64,000 bases of DNA. Origin: Thamnaconus septentrionalis. Lineage: Eukaryota; Chordata; Actinopteri; Tetraodontiformes; Monacanthidae. Numbering within the stretch: the first letter of the stretch is position 1; every line of letters starts with the position of its first letter. The position numbers were made by a program, and so were the translations under genes. The stretch spans positions 4,484,501 through 4,548,500 of the forward strand of contig CM020513.1 in NCBI GenBank assembly GCA_009823395.1, given 5' to 3'. Below, in pieces: positions 48,301-59,567 of the stretch. Below the pieces are notes generated by a model that did no database searches, was not told where the DNA came from, and saw only the letters and a program-made list of their open reading frames with translations.

Positions 48301-48450
48301 GTGGGGTGCCTTGGCGGGCGAATGTTGTGCCTGCTCTCCGCTTCTGCAGCCTCTCCAGTTCGGGTCAAAGAAATTTCCTCCTCCTCGGTGGGGATCCAGG
48401 TGGCAGCCCGGCGGCTGTGCGGGCGCTAGCGCTGGTGTTAGCGCGCGGCT
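45241..48450. repeat. Tandem duplication, left copy (about 3.2 kb)
   Basis: Collinear with 48451 to about 51625. Anchors: TTTGTTGGGCCTCCCACC at 45240 and 48450, ATGGCACCCAAGGTACTGAC at 47242 and 50420, and the rassf9 stop region at 47977 and 51149. The offset shifts from 3210 to 3178 to 3172 along the copy because of many small indels. Long stretches, for example about 47050-47220 against 50230-50400, are almost identical. It ends in a truncated rassf9 3' fragment joined directly to the start of the second copy at 48450/48451. Confidence 0.93.
47977..48450 (-). pseudogene. rassf9: Truncated rassf9 3' fragment in duplicated block
   Basis: Reverse-strand homologue of the last roughly 158 codons of rassf9 (parent 51149 to about 51625), including the terminal TGA at 47979-47977. 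It keeps recognisable pieces (SLSP/DTDSDTGISS-like DNA, the LKSETQCCT and ATLLSKDQECWQL segments), but the frame is broken by several indels, and an internal patch at about 48270-48350 is strongly diverged. It has no start, RA domain or promoter and begins at the duplication junction. Either it is a dead by-product of tandem duplication or it is an assembly artefact. Confidence 0.85.
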
Positions 48451-51400
48451 TTGTTGGGCCTCCCACCTGTTTGGAGGGGAGGCGGAGGACTAGAGGCAGA
48501 GTCAACACCTGGAGGCGGGGGGGCGGTCACTGACCTGGGAGAGGTAGCAGCACCCTTTGTGATATCAGAGGGCCATTCATGACTGTGCTTTAAAGATGTG
48601 TTTTTCATTTCACTAACAGAGCCAGACTGCTGATAGAAATAATTGGTTGATAATTTTTTTTGTGATTTTCAATGTCGTGCAACACGACCTCTCAAATCTT
48701 ATTAACCTCCCGAATCAAATTTCTTTTTTGTCCTTACGACCCCAATTTTTCTTTTACATCTTCCCAATTTAAAATGACTATCTCTTTATTCATTATTCTG
48801 CTGCTGATAAGCGTCGGCCGATCTCGCCAGGAATAAGAGGAAAGTTTCCATCAAAATTTGCACAAAGGAAAAACAGACCTTGTTGACCTTGCGAAAACAA
48901 AGGGCACCTCAGAGAGACCCTGTTCCCCAAAAGCAAAGGGCATAAATTGTTATTCCCTCAGTTTAAATTGCAAGGTCGTCCTCTTGGTGCTTTGAAAAAT
49001 TCACAAAACAAAAGGTCGAAAGAAGCCTTAGATATTTTTCAACAGCAAATCTCGCGGTAGTTATCACAATCAAAATTTTTGAATATTTGAATTCGCTTTT
49101 GTCTGACTGGGATTTTCACCACGGACAGAATTGTAAAACTGCTCTCTGAACTGGTTCATTGTTTTTTTTCCCCTTGAAATTTCTTCCTCTTGAATGACAA
49201 AAGAACCAAGCAGTGGCTGCCTCGTGACAGCAACACCACCCTCTCCTCCACCTGAGCACTCCAGGGCACAATTGGACACTTTCGCGCATTTTGTCACCTT
49301 CAAGGCCTCGAGCGGAGGCGGAATTTACAAAAGCCATTTCAAACAACCTGCCTCACATTCCTTGGTTTGCTAGCGTTTCCAGCGGTGCGCGCTTACAAAT
49401 GCTCCCTAATGAACCTCTGCGGTGTGGACGACGAGCGGCGGCGGCGGCGCGAGATCGTTAACCAACCGGCCTTTCATGCTTGCTGGGGTTACTTAGTAGC
49501 TCAGAGCGGTGAAAGGAGGAGGCGGTGGAGGAGGAGGCATGGGGGTGGGGTGGGGGGTTGCGACGAGGGGGCAATTGGTGTGTGAAACAGATGCCCTCTA
49601 GCACCCCCCCCCCCCCCCACCACCAGCAGCACCACCATCTTCAGAATACAAAGTGTGGGTCTGTCAGCGGCGCGTTGACAAGAGAGAGTGCTCACCACTG
49701 TTCCTGCTTGCCTGGCGACCATCCTGACTGATTATATGCTGCAGTGACTGCTGTGTGTGTGTGTGTGTGTGTGTAAGTGGGGGTTGCAGGAAACAACCTG
49801 TGTCTCTTCCTCAGCTTGACTTGGAACTAAGACAGACAGAAGGCGGAAAAAAAACCCAATAAAAAACCTAGACTGAAAAAAAAATGAAAATTCTTCTTCT
49901 GCAACATCAAATCTGGAGACACAGTTGTTCATGTTCTTTTATTGCGTAAAATGAGTCGTTACATCAGAGCTGCAGGTTACGACCATCAGTTAGAAAAAAA
50001 TAATCTGCCGGTAAACCGAAAAAAAAAAATATATATATATATATACACAATAACAAAATAATGATAAATAGCTGTTAATCTTAATATTATTAATATTATT
50101 ATTACTCTTCAAATCCAAAGCTGTGCCTGTGTCGTCACAGCATTCAACCACGTTACAGCAGTTTGTTTACAGTGTGGTTAAGAGAAATGTTACTTTTTTT
50201 TCTACAACACCCCCAAAAACATTGTGTTTTAATATAAAACATTGTTAATAGATGATATGAAGTTATGTGGAAAGCAGTGCAGCTTTATAAATAGTGGGGA
50301 TAGAATGTACATTCAACACTACTGAGACGCTGACTTAAAGCACCACTACGTGGTTAATTTACCTTTAACTGAGAAATTCTAAAATCCTTTTTACGATTTA
50401 CTGGCATGTAACAGGAAGAATGGCACCCAAGGTACTGACGCAGCGCACCCTGCTGGTCTGGCATAGTGCTAAATTACCCTGGTTGCGTGCCCAGCAACCT
50501 GTCACAAAGACACGACCCCAACAGCGTCTTCTGTGGAACTCTAGGGCGCTTCTACTCAGTGAGACTAGTGAGCTAGCATCTCATAGCCTGGCGAGAAATG
50601 CTGATGTTGATGATGTATAATGCACAGCCAGGGGGCGCAGTGTCACTGAAGGTACCATTCTCCAGGCTGTTCAGTCAACTCAATCTTAAAATAATGTTTC
50701 TAAATACATAATTTTGAAATGGAAACACAGCATATTGTTGTTTGAAATTGGTTACACTTGTTAGGTGAGAAAATAAAAAGTATTCTAAATTAGCAACGTC
50801 TGGCATACGTTTATATGTCCAGTTTTGTGCCTTATATGTACAATACAGACGTGTGAGTGAAGACTTTTTCATCAAAACACTTTAAGTGTGAAAGATTTTT
50901 ATAAAACAAATATAAAAATTTGCCACATCCAGCGGTACAAAATTGATGCATTTTGGATGTAACCATTTCTGACGACCGCAGGCGTGCCTGCATTCAAATC
51001 CACCAAACACAAATTTTGGTCAGTGCTTTTTGACTTGAGGAAACCTGCTCAGCTTGCCCAGCAGGTACAAGATCACACATGACTGGAAGGCGCTGGGCTT
51101 AGCACCGGCGGGGCTGCAAAAGCCTCCGCCGGGGTCAGGCGGGTTTGTTCAAACGTCGGTGTCCAGTGGGGGAGGGAAGTCCAGGCAGGGCGACAGCGAG
51201 TCCTGGCTGTGTGTGGAACTAATCCCCGTGTCTGAGTCTGTGTCTGTAACGTCTAGAGGCGACAGGCTGTGTTTGAGTTTCACAGTGCAGCACTGTGTCT
51301 CACTTTTCAAAGGGGCCGGACCGGTCTGCTCCTCCTCTGTGGCCGCCGCCGCCGCCGCCGCCTCCCCAATTTGCAGCGAGCTGAGCTGCGCGGCCAGCTG

Positions 51401-51625
51401 CCAGCACTCCTGGTCCTTGGAGAGCAGCGTGGCCTCGTACAACTTGAGCTGCGTGTCTATTTCGGCCGCTTGGCTGTGGAGGGACACGCCGGCGAAGATG
51501 CTGTGCCTCAGCTCCGCCTGCAGCCTCTCCAGTTCGGCCGCGCAAAACGATTCCTCCTCCTCGGTGGGGATCCAGGAAGTAGCCCCGGCGGCTGTGGCGG
51601 CGCTAGCGCTGGTGCTAGCGCCGGC
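48451..51625. repeat. Tandem duplication, right copy
   Basis: Second copy of the 45241-48450 block. Its right end lies inside rassf9 exon 2, within a GCGCTAGCG-rich stretch around 51600-51630. The sequence continues into the rest of exon 2 with no break, so this copy is the original or complete one. The parental ends share only a few bases (GCTT) at the junction, which suggests microhomology-type joining. Confidence 0.9.
49938..51148 (-). other. rassf9: rassf9 3' UTR (inferred)
   Basis: Sequence downstream of the rassf9 stop, containing an AATAAA at 49943-49938 (minus strand) 1.2 kb from the stop. It lies wholly within the duplicated block, so an equivalent UTR-like sequence exists in the left copy. 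The 3' end is not directly observed. Confidence 0.4.
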
Positions 51626-51767
51626 GCTAGCTTCCTTCCCAGTGTGCTCGCAGTAGTCGGCCCTCTGCAGCTCGGCGTCAATGTCCCTGGACAGCTGCAG
51701 GATGAGCTCCTGGTGCTTCTGCACCTGCAGCTCCAGCTCCTCCATGCCGTCGCTGGTGTACAGGTAG

Positions 51768-51823
<56 letters not shown>

Positions 51824-52490
51824 GTCGCCGCTGCCACCAGCCTGAGTCACCGGGCTCTCCACCAAGCGCTCCAACGCCCCGTCCAGCTCCCTCATGTGCT
51901 GGATCTGCTCCCGGATGGTGAGGTCCTGGTCCAGGATGAGCTTCACCATGCGCTCGATCTCCTCCTCCGCCGCCGCCGCAGCCCCACCAGGGCTCCTGCT
52001 CTCCCTGTGGAGCTTCTCCAGCTTGCGGAAGGCTTTCTTGACGATGCGCTTCTGCCTCTCCACCGGCAGGCTCTGCTGGCCGTGCTGAGCCCGGCCGTGC
52101 TCCCACCGCTTCCCCCTGCCGCCGGACCCCCGGCTCTTCCCGCTCTTCCTGGCGGGCGGCAGCGGCGGCGGCGGCACAAAGTCGCTGGTCTTGACCAGGA
52201 TGAACTGGATGAAGGGCCTCTGGTCTCCCCAGGCGTACCACAGCCTGAGGATCCGGGTGAGGGGGGGCAGGGCTCTCTCCAAGCCCTTCCAGCGCTCCAC
52301 CAGGCAGAAGTCCGCGGCCTCCCCGTGCAGGGGCCGCCTGCTCTCCGCCGTCAGCTTGTGGTCGTCCAGCAGCGCCTGGATCATGTCGGCGCAGGTGGTG
52401 TGCTTGGTCACGCCGCAGACGACCTTCTCCTCGTCACAGACGGTCACTTGGATGTCCTTCCCCGCCGCGGGCGCCTCGGTGTCTTTGGTC
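51149..52490 (-). CDS. rassf9: rassf9 exon 2: Ras-association domain protein (main coding exon)
   Basis: This exon encodes residues 16-462 of a Rassf9-like protein (vertebrate Rassf9 is about 435 residues). The RA domain is at about residues 28-120 (DIQVTVCDEEKVVCGVTKHT ... AWGDQRPFIQFILVKTSDF). It is followed by QKRIVKKAFRKLEKLH, helical coiled-coil-prone segments (EEEIERMVKLILDQDLTIRE, ELDGALERL), a 17-Gln run at about 240-256, and the C-terminal signature DTDSDTGISSTHSQDS. N-terminal RASSF proteins scaffold Ras-like GTPase signalling; Rassf9 (P-CIP1) is known to bind the cytosolic tail of peptidyl-amidating monooxygenase on endosomes. The acceptor is CTCGGCCAG|G just upstream of 52490, at codon phase 2, matching the exon-1 donor. 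Ala/Ser-rich inserts and the Gln run make it longer than mammalian Rassf9. The stop is the TGA at 51151-51149. Confidence 0.95.
51770..51820 (-). repeat. rassf9: Uninterrupted (CAG)17 encoding poly-Gln in rassf9
   Basis: Seventeen pure CAG codons on the coding strand, between Lys (AAG) and Asp-Tyr-Leu-Tyr. There are no CAA interruptions, so length instability is likely. Confidence 0.95.
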
Positions 52491-55400
52491 CTGGCCGAGA
52501 AAAAGGAGAAAAACAGGAAATTATGCAAACTATTTCAGGCTTTGGCTAAAACTGCAAAATGGACAAATTAATCCTGACCAAGAAGCCCATGATCATGACT
52601 GGCTGATCTCACATTCAATCCAATCAAAAAAAAAAAAAAAAAAAACAAAACATGAAAAATTTAGAATCTTAAAAATGAATTGATGATCCTGTTTTCCGCC
52701 ATCTTTCATTTTATTTTTTTTTGTTACATTTGCGCCAGCAGTACAGCAGTACCATGCTTTAAGTCCACAGTGTCCCGCAATGAGAAGACGTTCAGTGCAT
52801 GTTCATAGATCTCAAATGAATGGTTTGCCCTCACAGGTCAGTGAGCAGAAAACTAAATTTCTTGGCTGCCCGCCTTGATTCTATTAGACTCTTAGTCATC
52901 CTCTGACTCATCAGAGCCGTTTACTTAATGGTTCGGTTCTGAGCTATCTAACCCCTATAGAGGCTCATCATTAGTCCTTTTTTCCCCCTCTGGACCATAA
53001 AACTTGGTTAAAAACTAACCCTCCCATAGGCCAATCATGCCTTTTTCCGTTTTTTTTTTTTTTTTTTGGCATGCTTAATGGGCCTCCGGTAATATTCTGG
53101 CCCTAATATCCACTCATTAAATGACAGGCACCGGCAACGCAGACGAGCACAACATGATCGTGTTATTAAATAAGTAGATAACATCACCAGACGCTTCAAT
53201 TTGATTCCGAGATGAAGAATGATGTATCGTTGGCTCGCTTATATGCGCTGGTCCACTATTAGAATACACCTCCACGGATCTGATTGCATTAATGATTGCC
53301 CACCGACAAGATTCGGCCTCGGTATATTGCAAATCTATATTGATTAAGGCGGACAGACAGAGAGGGAGACATACGAGACTAATTTCAATGGTTCCAATCT
53401 TGGAGGAACCGTGGAAAGGCCGTCCACGGTGCATCACCGAGAGTCCAAGCACATTAGCGGCTGAGCGGTTTTCTGATTTCTGAGGTTTCTCAATCGAAAT
53501 TTGAATATTATTTTTGAGGTGCACTGGAAAAGTCGGAACCAGCCATGCTATCAGCTTGCCTCTGCTAGCAACCTGACGCCAACTGCGGTCTATTTTCCCA
53601 GCGCCCGAGTGCATCGCCTGGCTGCTCTTCACCTGCCTGAAGCCGCGTGGTCGCCACAAGACCTTCGCAGATAAGGACGCGCTGCGGATACGAGCTGCCC
53701 GCATGCCGCCGCAAAAACAGGTGAGATGTGCGAAGGATCTTTGAAACGAGAGAGCCCGAAATTATCTCGCAAGTTGGTCTGATTTTAACAGTCGGATAGT
53801 GGCGTGTTTTGGTTCCCACGCGGGCGGAAAAAAAGCACACAACCGGCTCACTGTGTAAACTGGTGGTGAACAAGGCCTCTGGAATGCGATACGTAGACAA
53901 CAATGGGAGAGAGGCGGGTTAATGGTTACGAGCAAGGACCCTCGGAGACGAGAGGGCAAAGAGAAAAAGAAGAAAAAAATACCTGAGTTTGTGTGCAGAC
54001 CAAACAAATCCCGTGTGCCCCCCCCAGGTGATTACAGACGACGTTTGACCTCAGATTTTCCAGCTACCGCCCACTCCCGAAACTTAGACGCTACTGCCCA
54101 CGCTGCTGAGAACGGCACAATAGGTGGAACACATTCAAGGACGCACGCACATGTGCGACACAATACTCAGCAACAGCTGGAACACTTTAGCTTCCAAGAG
54201 CGATTCTGATATTCTGCCTGTGCAGGTGATGGAGACTTCAGAAAGCGTTAGAAATTCTAATCTTCAGAAAGTAGACACAAATTCATAAATGACGGCGCAG
54301 TTATTTCCCTACAATCGTGGCCCAAACGAAGTTGCCGTATCTGAATACGCAGGTGGATAAACATGCCCGCCAAGACAATTGTGCTTTTCCAGGGAGGGCG
54401 ACCCGAGGCCTCAGCTGCTGCTGCCACGGCAGGAAGAGGGCAAAGCCAGCCGGGGAAACACCTGTATTTATCCGTGGACACAATCGCACAACGCTCGCAC
54501 GACATCCTGCCCTCGTGCCTTGCTGGACAGAGGGAGGAAAGAGGGGGAGAGAGGGGACGAGGGGGGGTGGCGGGAAAATGGATTGCACGCCGGTCAACGC
54601 GTTCTGTTTGTCAGCTTCGCGCTAAATGCGAAGACGGCGTTGACGTTAGCTTAAAACAAACACAGCTCGGGCTAGTAGGAAGAGCTAGCGAGCTAAATGG
54701 CAAAACAAGCTCAATTTTGATGCTGCTATACTTGACTCAGGAGGCTGACTGGCTTACCAAGACTAGGTTATATACAGTGGGTGGTTTCATGATGAGACAT
54801 TCTGTAGCTCCTTCACAATGAAAGTGTGGTTGGAGTCAAGACTAGACAGAAAAGGTCAGAGTTTATTCCCAACATCTGCCTGTCATTCTGTACCTGACTC
54901 AAGATAAAGGGAACCAATGCAAATATGGCAAAGTTGCTGTACTCATGGAACTAGGGTTGTAAAATATCCTGTAAAACCATTTCCAACCGCAAATCGCGTG
55001 TATGGCATGAAAGTTGTTGAACCAAAAAGCTACTTGAGGGTAAAAAAAAAAAAAAAAAAAGACCAACATGTTGCGCGCAAACTGCGTCCTCTCAACTTTG
55101 CCAAGGCAAACAAGCGCTGCACGCTCCGTCGGCCTGATTTGCATCGCAGCTGACGCTGCCGCCTTCATGAGGGCCGTCACTTGATATTCATAGCTTGGGA
55201 TTTCTCGCCCGCCGTTCCAGATGCAGCAGAAATGAGGGCGCCTCGTCGGGTCAAAGCTCGGGGTGATTAAATAACACCGGGCGACGATGGCGGCGGCGGC
55301 GAACGATAAATCCCAACAACCTCTGAGCGGAGAAGTGCTAACTTAATCAGGGAGCCGCCGGGTGAGGGAAAAAAAATTGAATGTGCGAGAGTTTCGGCGC

Positions 55401-56038
55401 CGCTGTGGGAATAAAGGAACATTTCACGGCTGAGCGGACCCGGGACACCTGAGCGGAGCCGCTTGACCGCCGCTTGAACCTCGGCAGCTGCTGCCGGCGC
55501 CGCGGCGCGTCCGACCTGTGCAGCGGAGGAAGCCCCGCTGGAATTGTACAACAACACTTCCGACCTCCTCTTGATAAACAACGGCAGGTGCTAACGAGGT
55601 TCTAATAAGGGTTCTCTTTGTCAGGTTGTCGCAGCCTGGTGCTGCGTGCATGCTGGCGCTTTAAACGAGATGTGACGTGACGTGACGTGATGTGATGCGA
55701 TGCACGGCTGGAAATCAGCAGATTTATCGAGCGGCAGCTGCTGGCGTGGATTTCTGGTGTTAAACCGGGTGGAGCAAAGTAAATAAATGAATGGACATCG
55801 GTCATGAGTTCCCTGAGGTTGCTGTCAGAGAACGCAGATAATCTTTATTTTACCAGTCACACTTGAAGTTATGCTCACATGACAAACACAAAACAAAACA
55901 ATGAAAAATGTTTAAGCCCATCAGATAAAAGCAAAAGCTTTATTCATGTAAAGGACTCATATTCAACTCTTCCTGTCACCCTGGCCTCCAGTGGAGCAGC
56001 ACCACATGATAAATAATCCCAAAAGTCAGTAGATCCCC

Positions 56039-56487
56039 TTAGCCTTCTGTTGACAGCCCCCTGCCAAAACGTTGGGTTTTCGTCCCTCTGTGATGTCACA
56101 AACGGAGCATGAATATCTCCCGGGTTAGAGACAATACCAGCCGGGTGTTGGTTCCGCCCTCTCTGACCATCCCTTTCACACGCCCGCAATCCACCTCGGT
56201 GGTCCAGAGGTAGAGCGTCCACCCTGGGACTGCTAGGTTGTGGGTTCGATCCCCGGCCGGGGTAATGCCAAAGACTAAAATGGTACCCGTCGCCTCCCTG
56301 CTTGGCACCCAGGATTTGGGGTCGGAGTTCGGGGGTAAGATCGCCCAGTGATTCCCTGGTGCGCTGCTGCTGCTGCTGCAGAGCCCTCAGCAAGCAGCAT
56401 TTTGCATCCGTCGGTATCTGACAATCACTGGGACTTTAACTCCAACAACCCAACAGTTTCGCAGGTGGCTGTCAACAGAGGGCTACG
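56039..56487. mobile_element. Unnamed repeat family, copy G, with both inverted ends
   Basis: The left end TAGCCTTCTGTTGACAGCCC (from 56040) and the right end, read in reverse complement, TAGCCCTCTGTTGACAGCCA (from 56485), are inverted repeats matching at 23 of 25 positions over their full length. They are the same end motif that closes copies A-F. An internal tRNA-derived SINE segment lies between them. Confidence 0.6.
56190..56400 (+). mobile_element. tRNA-derived SINE (head region)
   Basis: An A-box-like TGGTCCAGAGG at 56200-56210 and a B-box GGTTCGATCC at 56243-56252 sit at the spacing of a tRNA internal promoter. They are followed by TAATGCCAAAGACTAAAATG and a CACCCAGGATTTGGGGTC body, typical of fish tRNA-SINEs. 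The sequence does not fold as an intact tRNA with all invariant bases, so I call a SINE rather than a tRNA gene. Confidence 0.65.
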
Positions 56488-57024
56488 AGGCAGCTTTCAA
56501 CCCTCCACAACCGGCGGCTACACAAACAACAAGCAGCCTTTCGAGTGTCCTGATACAACACAATGGATTTGCGTCCGTCAACAGAACTTTAGGCCTAAAC
56601 ACCATTAGAGGAAAAGGCTGTAGGTCACGATGCCTTCTTCTCTCTTGGCCTTTGCGTTGCTGCGGTTAATGCAGACAGCGACGCGCCACCGGAGCTCAGC
56701 GGGGGGGAAATGTTAATGCCGACTTTCTGATTAAATCAAGGCAGCTCTGTTCTGCTGCAGGTCGGCACACAGCTCCCAGCTCCAAAAACACCACAGAGAG
56801 GTTTCTTTGTCGGCAAGAGGACCAAACTTAACACAAAAACACCCGTTATGCAACACTTATTTTTCGCATCCAGCTCCAGGCTGTTTTCACGTTTCTTTGT
56901 ATAAACCACAGTGTGTCTGAATGGATGCCAGTGCAACTGCGAAAGTTGGATTCATGGTGATCCAGGGATTTTTACAAGACAGAAAAATCATTTCAAATGT
57001 GTATTAAAGATGTGCACGATGGAT

Positions 57025-57126
57025 GTTTCCCCGATTTAACAGCAGTATTAAATATATATAAATATATAACAGCAGTATTAAATATATATATACACATATT
57101 TAACACTGCTGTTATATCGGGGAAAC
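57025..57126. mobile_element. Short palindromic element (MITE-like hairpin)
   Basis: The arms at 57025-57055 and 57096-57126 are 31 nt each and inverted with about two mismatches (GTTTCCCCGAT(T/A)TAACAGCAGT). The interior repeats AACAGCAGTATTAAATATAT twice in direct orientation (57038 and 57068). AT-rich and TATG repeats follow to about 57205. Confidence 0.7.
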
Positions 57127-58021
57127 ATATATGTATATGTATATATATATACATATATCTGTACACACACACACATATATATGTATGATGTATGTATGTA
57201 TGTATATAGATATATACTTGATAAAGGCATGCATGAGGTTCTGGCCTGAACCATAGAATGAAGCTCCACCATTTGACCATCCTGGCCAAAACCTCTGTTG
57301 TGGCGGTGGCATTTTGGCGACACTGTGTAACACAAACCTGCCAGAATTCAGAACATCTCAATTCGGCCGAGCAGACAGAAGACATTGTGCGTCCCCTGAA
57401 ACAGCACAAACGCAGTGGAAACAATCACAGTTGTTTTTTTTTTTTATCAACAAGAATTTTGTGTTCATTTTGTCATGACAGTGAGTCCTGCAGCCTGCAG
57501 CCTGCGTTGGGTGGCCGGGAGCAGCTTCCTGTCAGCCGTCGTTATCAGGGGAGGGACGAGAGGACGCTCGAGGAAATAACAACATGCTTTTTTTTTTTCT
57601 CCCCCCCCCTCCCCTGTATCTGGACATGTTGATCTTCGGGACGACTCCCTCCTCTGTGATAGCCATCTGTGTGCAGAGACACAACACACCCCTTCCTTTC
57701 CTCCCCTGCCCCCCCCCGGTCCCTGAATCACCACATCCACTCTCACTCAGTGGAAATAAGTGACCGAGCCTCCCTCCCTCCCTCCCTCTCTCCATCCCCC
57801 TCTCCCCCTCTCTCGTTCGGTGACTTCACCGTCGGCCGTGGCACAGCCAATGTGCGCTAACCAAACAGCTAATTGGCACTGTGCAAAGGCAGTGAGCACG
57901 GCGGCTACATAGCTTCGGCTACGTTAGCCGATGACTTAGCAACCGTTGCGTAAGTCCAGGCCCTGCAGTGAGGGATTCCACCCGGCGACGTGCTGGGATG
58001 CTCTTTGCGTTCACCCCCCCC

Positions 58022-58062
58022 CCCACCACCACCCACCACCACCACCACCACCACCACCACTC
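58022..58062 (+). repeat. (CCA)n run
   Basis: About 12 CCA units after a C-rich tract. Confidence 0.9.
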
Positions 58063-59508
58063 ACACCCCTCTCTCATCATTGTTTCTTCCAATGGGGGTA
58101 GTAGGGGGTACCAGCAAGAGCCTCTGCTAAAACGGATCCACAGTTCAAAAGTTGAAGTAATTACAGGCGTCGCGCTGGTAATTACTGCACAACGCGGAGG
58201 AAAAAAATATTAAAAACATTCTTTTCGGGGGGGTTTGAAGTCGCCGACTGATAATTTGTGAAGCTGTTTCAATGTCAAAGAATTTTCACAGCAATTTCGT
58301 ATAAAAGTCTGTCATTTTAATCCAAGGCCTTCCTGGTGCGAGCGCCACTCATGAAAAATACTTCTTCGCACACAATTAGGGCCCTTGATCTGACTCCTGG
58401 CAGAGTAGGTGTTGTTGGCGCAGCGCCCCCACCAGGTATTGATTGGACGGTGACCTAGATTAGCGCTGAAAGAGAAACTCTATTTATGGAGTCGGCGCCT
58501 CTGTACAAACTCTGCAACGTTGACCGTCCAAATAGGGATTTGTGCTGCGGCGCCTCGCCAAAAATCAAATTCTTCCACCTGTTTCGTTTCAGAGTCACTG
58601 GAGGAAACTACTGAGGCAACTACAGGATCTCTGTTTACCTGAAGTTAGTAGTGGGAGCGCGATGTCCCAGATGAAACGCGTATTAAAAAATGACATAATT
58701 ACAGAGAAGAGCAGGTGGCGCAGAGGTGGGGGTCACCTATAACCTTGATTCTGCCAGCTTCCTCTGAAGTTGGTGGGATAAACTTTCAGAGGCGTCTTGT
58801 AGTTTAGAGGGACGTCGGGGACGGAGACTGTTAAATGGAAAACATCACGCTTCTAAAGCCAAGACTACTAGTTAGACTGAGACTCGAGTAGTAACAGTTG
58901 ACGCAGTGGCCTATTTGGACTTCATACTTTAAAACAAAGTTACGTAGTTTTGTGTAACTCTGGTCGCCTGCCAGGCTTCGTGTCGCGATAAAGCCACATA
59001 TATAGTCTTATCGGCAGGCCAGCTGGGGGCGCCGTGTCGGTGGCAGAAGGACTGTTCGCCTTGTTCCAAGTCAATTAATTGTTCATCATTTGGTGCTAGA
59101 AAAACTACAAAGTGACGCTTCAAAGTTGTGTTAAAGTGACTTGAGCTTTACCTTCAAATGACACCTCAATGACTTTGTTATACTTGTTGTTTATTTTATT
59201 TATTTATTTTTTATTATTATTTTTTTGTCATTTATTTCTTTTTATTCCCTCTGCACTCTTATTCGTTGGACACTTTTGAGAGTAGTTTCCTCAACTATGG
59301 AGATTAAACATACACCGGAGTTCATTGTTGGTGTACACAAACTGCCAGTAAAGTTGACTCTGATTAAAACTCAATGGTTCAGTTATTCAGTGCTGTGCGG
59401 AATAAGCGTGGAAACAACAAAAATAAACAGTCACAGCGGCTCCCGAACAGAAGCAGAGAAGCGCCAAGTCTGCTGCGCAACTCCAGCGCAGCTCCAAACT
59501 CCCGAGGT

Positions 59509-59509
<1 letters not shown>

Positions 59510-59564
<55 letters not shown>
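59510..59564 (-). repeat. rassf9: (GT)27 on the rassf9 sense strand, next to exon-1 donor
   Basis: A pure CA run on the + strand, GT on the transcript strand. It starts 29 nt inside the intron from the exon-1 donor at 59593. Confidence 0.95.

Positions 59565-59567
<3 letters not shown>

Noticed and set aside
47242..50620. 66-codon + strand frame (MAPKVLTQRT...) preserved in both duplicates at 47242-47442 and 50420-50620
   Set aside because: The copies are so recent that preservation says nothing about selection. It is short, lies antisense in the inferred rassf9 3' UTR and matches no family I know.
51269..52549. 426-codon open frame on the + strand opposite rassf9 exon 2
   Set aside because: It is the antisense shadow of a GC-rich exon; it is Leu/Gln/Val repetitive and has no domain. 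The minus frame has the RA domain and family signature.
56199..56265. Functional tRNA gene
   Set aside because: A- and B-boxes are present, but the segment continues into a SINE body and lies in a nested repeat; the arms do not form a clean cloverleaf by eye.
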